From the NCBI GenBank assembly GCA_017626625.1, contig JAGAIK010000090.1, positions 1 through 6,420 on the forward strand: 6,420 nucleotides of DNA. Direction: 5' to 3'. This document shows positions 4,751 to 6,420 of this stretch, piece after piece. The notes under the pieces were generated by a model. That model was not told the origin of the DNA. It saw only the letters and a list, made by a program, of their open reading frames with translations, and searched no databases. This stretch comes from Roseburia sp. GTDB taxonomy: Bacteria; Bacillota; Clostridia; Lachnospirales; Lachnospiraceae. The position numbers and the translations under genes are program-made. The stretch's first letter is position 1. Each line of letters starts with the position of its first letter.

Positions 4751-6420
4751 ATGGATATTTTTGGAATACTGGCTTTGATTGGCGGATTAGCCCTGTTTCT
4801 CTATGGAATGAATGTGATGGGGGCAGGCCTGGAAAAGATGTCGGGAGGAAAGTTAGAGCGTATTTTGGAAACGCTGACCTCTAATCCTATCAAAGCGGTG
4901 CTATTAGGCGCAGGCGTTACAGCGGTGATTCAGTCCTCTTCGGCGACTACGGTTATGGTGGTGGGATTTGTAAATTCCGGCATTATGAAGCTGTCCCAGG
5001 CAATCGGAATCATCATGGGCGCTAACGTGGGTACTACCGTTACCTCATGGCTGTTAAGCTTAACGGGCATTGAAGGCGGAAGTTTCTTTGTTCAGATGTT
5101 AAAGCCCTCTTCCTTCTCGCCGATTCTGGCAATGGTGGGTATTATTCTCACCATGGCGGCAAAGAGCGACAATAAGAAAAATGTGGGGCAGATTCTTCTG
5201 GGCTTTTCCGTGCTCATGTATGGTATGGAGGCAATGAGCGGTGCGGTGGAGCCGTTAGCAGACGTTCCGGAATTTACCAGTATGCTGACCATGTTTAATA
5301 ACCCGGTATTAGGTGTGCTGACAGGAGCGATTCTCACGGCGATTATTCAGAGTTCCTCCGCCTCTGTGGGTATCCTGCAGGCATTGTCTGTGACGGGTGG
5401 ATTTACTTATGGCTCCGTGCTCCCGATTATCATGGGACAGAACATCGGTACCTGCGTGACTGCCATGATTTCTTCCGTAGGCACCAGCAAGAGTGCAAAG
5501 CGTACCGCATTTGTACATTTATATTTTAATATCATCGGTACGATTATATTTATGCTGGTATTCTACATTGGAAATGCCATTTTCCATTTCAGCTTCACCA
5601 ATGAGACGGTGGGTGCGGCAGGCATTGCGGCGATTCACACCATATTTAATATATTTGCAACCCTGGTGCTGCTGCCTTTTACCAAGGGTCTGGAAAAATT
5701 AGCGTACCTTACCATTCCGGTATCACCGGAGGAAAAAGAGGTGCAGGACGACGTATTTACGATTTTGGACGACCGTTTCTTAAGCAGCCCGGCATTTGCC
5801 ATTGAGCAGTGCCATTCCCTGGTGAACCAGATGGCGGAGATGACAAAGGCGGGCTTTATGGAGGCGATGAGTGTTCTGACGGATTATTCCGAGGAAAAGA
5901 TTGCGGACGTCATTGCCAAGGAAAACCGGGTAGATACCTATGACGATAAAATCAGCGCTTACTTGACAAAGTTAAGCAGCCAGGATTTGTCCTATAAGGA
6001 CAGCCTTAAGGTGACTTCCCTTCTGCACTGTCTGACGGATTTTGAGCGTATTTCCGACCACTCCATCAATGTGGTGGAAAATGCGCAGCAGATGAATAAA
6101 GACGGGGCGACGTTCTCGAAAAAGGCGAAAGAGGAAATGCGGATTTACGGAGATGCCATTGCTGATATCTTAAACCGTACCACAAAAGCCTTTGTGGAGG
6201 GAGATGACGACCTGGCGAGAACCGTAGAGCCGTTAGAGGAAGTGATTGACGAGATTAACAAGGATGTAAAGAAAAACCACATGAAACGTCTCAGGAAAGG
6301 GAAATGTACCATTGAACTGGGACTGGTGCTCTCCGACCTTGCCATGAACTACGAGCGGGTGGCGGATCATTGCTCGAATATTGCAGTCTATATGCTGCAG
6401 CTTTCCGATACCGAGCTTGA
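4751..6420 (+). CDS. Na+/phosphate cotransporter with fused C-terminal PhoU-like domain (NptA/YjbB type), 3' end cut by window
   Basis: This is a secondary transporter of the Na/Pi cotransporter (PNaS) family in the cytoplasmic membrane, expected to couple phosphate movement to sodium. Some bacterial relatives, such as YjbB, can export phosphate. The frame is open for 556 codons to the window edge without a stop. The membrane part (about 1-320) holds the family's inverted repeat. The first half has QSSSATT (61-67) and GANVGTT (90-96); the second has QSSSASV (200-206) and GQNIGTC (229-235). The paired QSSS motifs form the substrate site. After a linker (about 321-340), a soluble helical region carries two PhoU-type motifs, ERISDHSINVVE (432-443) and ERVADHCSNIA (535-545), the likely phosphate-sensing or gating module. 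ATG 4751 has AAAGGAG at 4737-4743. The second PhoU motif has been reached, so only a short tail should be missing. The upstream PHO-box-like array suggests induction on phosphate limitation. Confidence 0.93.
   Translation, partial: MDIFGILALIGGLALFLYGMNVMGAGLEKMSGGKLERILETLTSNPIKAVLLGAGVTAVIQSSSATTVMVVGFVNSGIMKLSQAIGIIMGANVGTTVTSWLLSLTGIEGGSFFVQMLKPSSFSPILAMVGIILTMAAKSDNKKNVGQILLGFSVLMYGMEAMSGAVEPLADVPEFTSMLTMFNNPVLGVLTGAILTAIIQSSSASVGILQALSVTGGFTYGSVLPIIMGQNIGTCVTAMISSVGTSKSAKRTAFVHLYFNIIGTIIFMLVFYIGNAIFHFSFTNETVGAAGIAAIHTIFNIFATLVLLPFTKGLEKLAYLTIPVSPEEKEVQDDVFTILDDRFLSSPAFAIEQCHSLVNQMAEMTKAGFMEAMSVLTDYSEEKIADVIAKENRVDTYDDKISAYLTKLSSQDLSYKDSLKVTSLLHCLTDFERISDHSINVVENAQQMNKDGATFSKKAKEEMRIYGDAIADILNRTTKAFVEGDDDLARTVEPLEEVIDEINKDVKKNHMKRLRKGKCTIELGLVLSDLAMNYERVADHCSNIAVYMLQLSDTEL

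Noticed and set aside
5493..5702. 69-residue + strand frame inside the Na+/Pi transporter
   Set aside because: It is out of frame with a long, motif-confirmed coding region and has no start signals.

Overview
The window looks like part of the chromosome of a low-to-mid GC Gram-positive anaerobe of the class Clostridia, most likely Lachnospiraceae or a close relative. This rests on strong AGGAGG-type ribosome binding sites 5 to 8 bases before each start, tightly packed same-strand genes, frequent TTA/GGA/ATT codons, and the form of the PstS C-terminus. No species can be named from the sequence alone. All genes lie on the + strand, and the theme is inorganic phosphate uptake.

Positions 1-3402 carry most of a classical high-affinity phosphate (Pst) operon: the 3' end of the phosphate-binding protein gene (pstS), two permeases (pstC, pstA), the ATPase (pstB) and the regulator phoU. 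A GC-rich hairpin followed by a short T-run (139-182) separates pstS from pstC. It looks like an attenuator that would let the binding protein be made in excess over the membrane complex. From pstC to phoU the genes are nearly contiguous, with gaps of 0, 16 and 15 bases.

Positions 3403-3588 are a short intergenic stretch with a weak terminator candidate, a small perfect inverted repeat and a good sigma-A type promoter (TTGACA, 17 bases, TACAAA). This promoter leads into a 326-residue Gfo/Idh/MocA-family NAD(P)-dependent oxidoreductase of the dihydrodiol-dehydrogenase-like subgroup (3589-4569). Its substrate is unknown, and it sits unexpectedly between two phosphate transport units.

Positions 4570-4750 form an AT-rich regulatory region. 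TTTACA-like hexamers recur there, four of them in an exact 11-base register (4602-4640), which resembles a PhoP/PhoB box array. A sigma-A like promoter follows. It leads into a Na+/phosphate cotransporter of the NptA/YjbB type with a fused C-terminal PhoU-like domain, which runs off the right edge (4751-6420, 556 residues seen).

The locus therefore pairs an ATP-driven, high-affinity Pi importer and its free PhoU with a sodium-coupled Pi transporter that carries its own PhoU module. The second unit is probably under direct phosphate-starvation control. I see no RNA genes, insertion sequences, CRISPR arrays or phage genes, and no clearly new multi-gene system. The most unusual points are the PstS C-terminus, which suggests a circularly permuted protein, the well-phased PHO-box-like array, and the embedded oxidoreductase.
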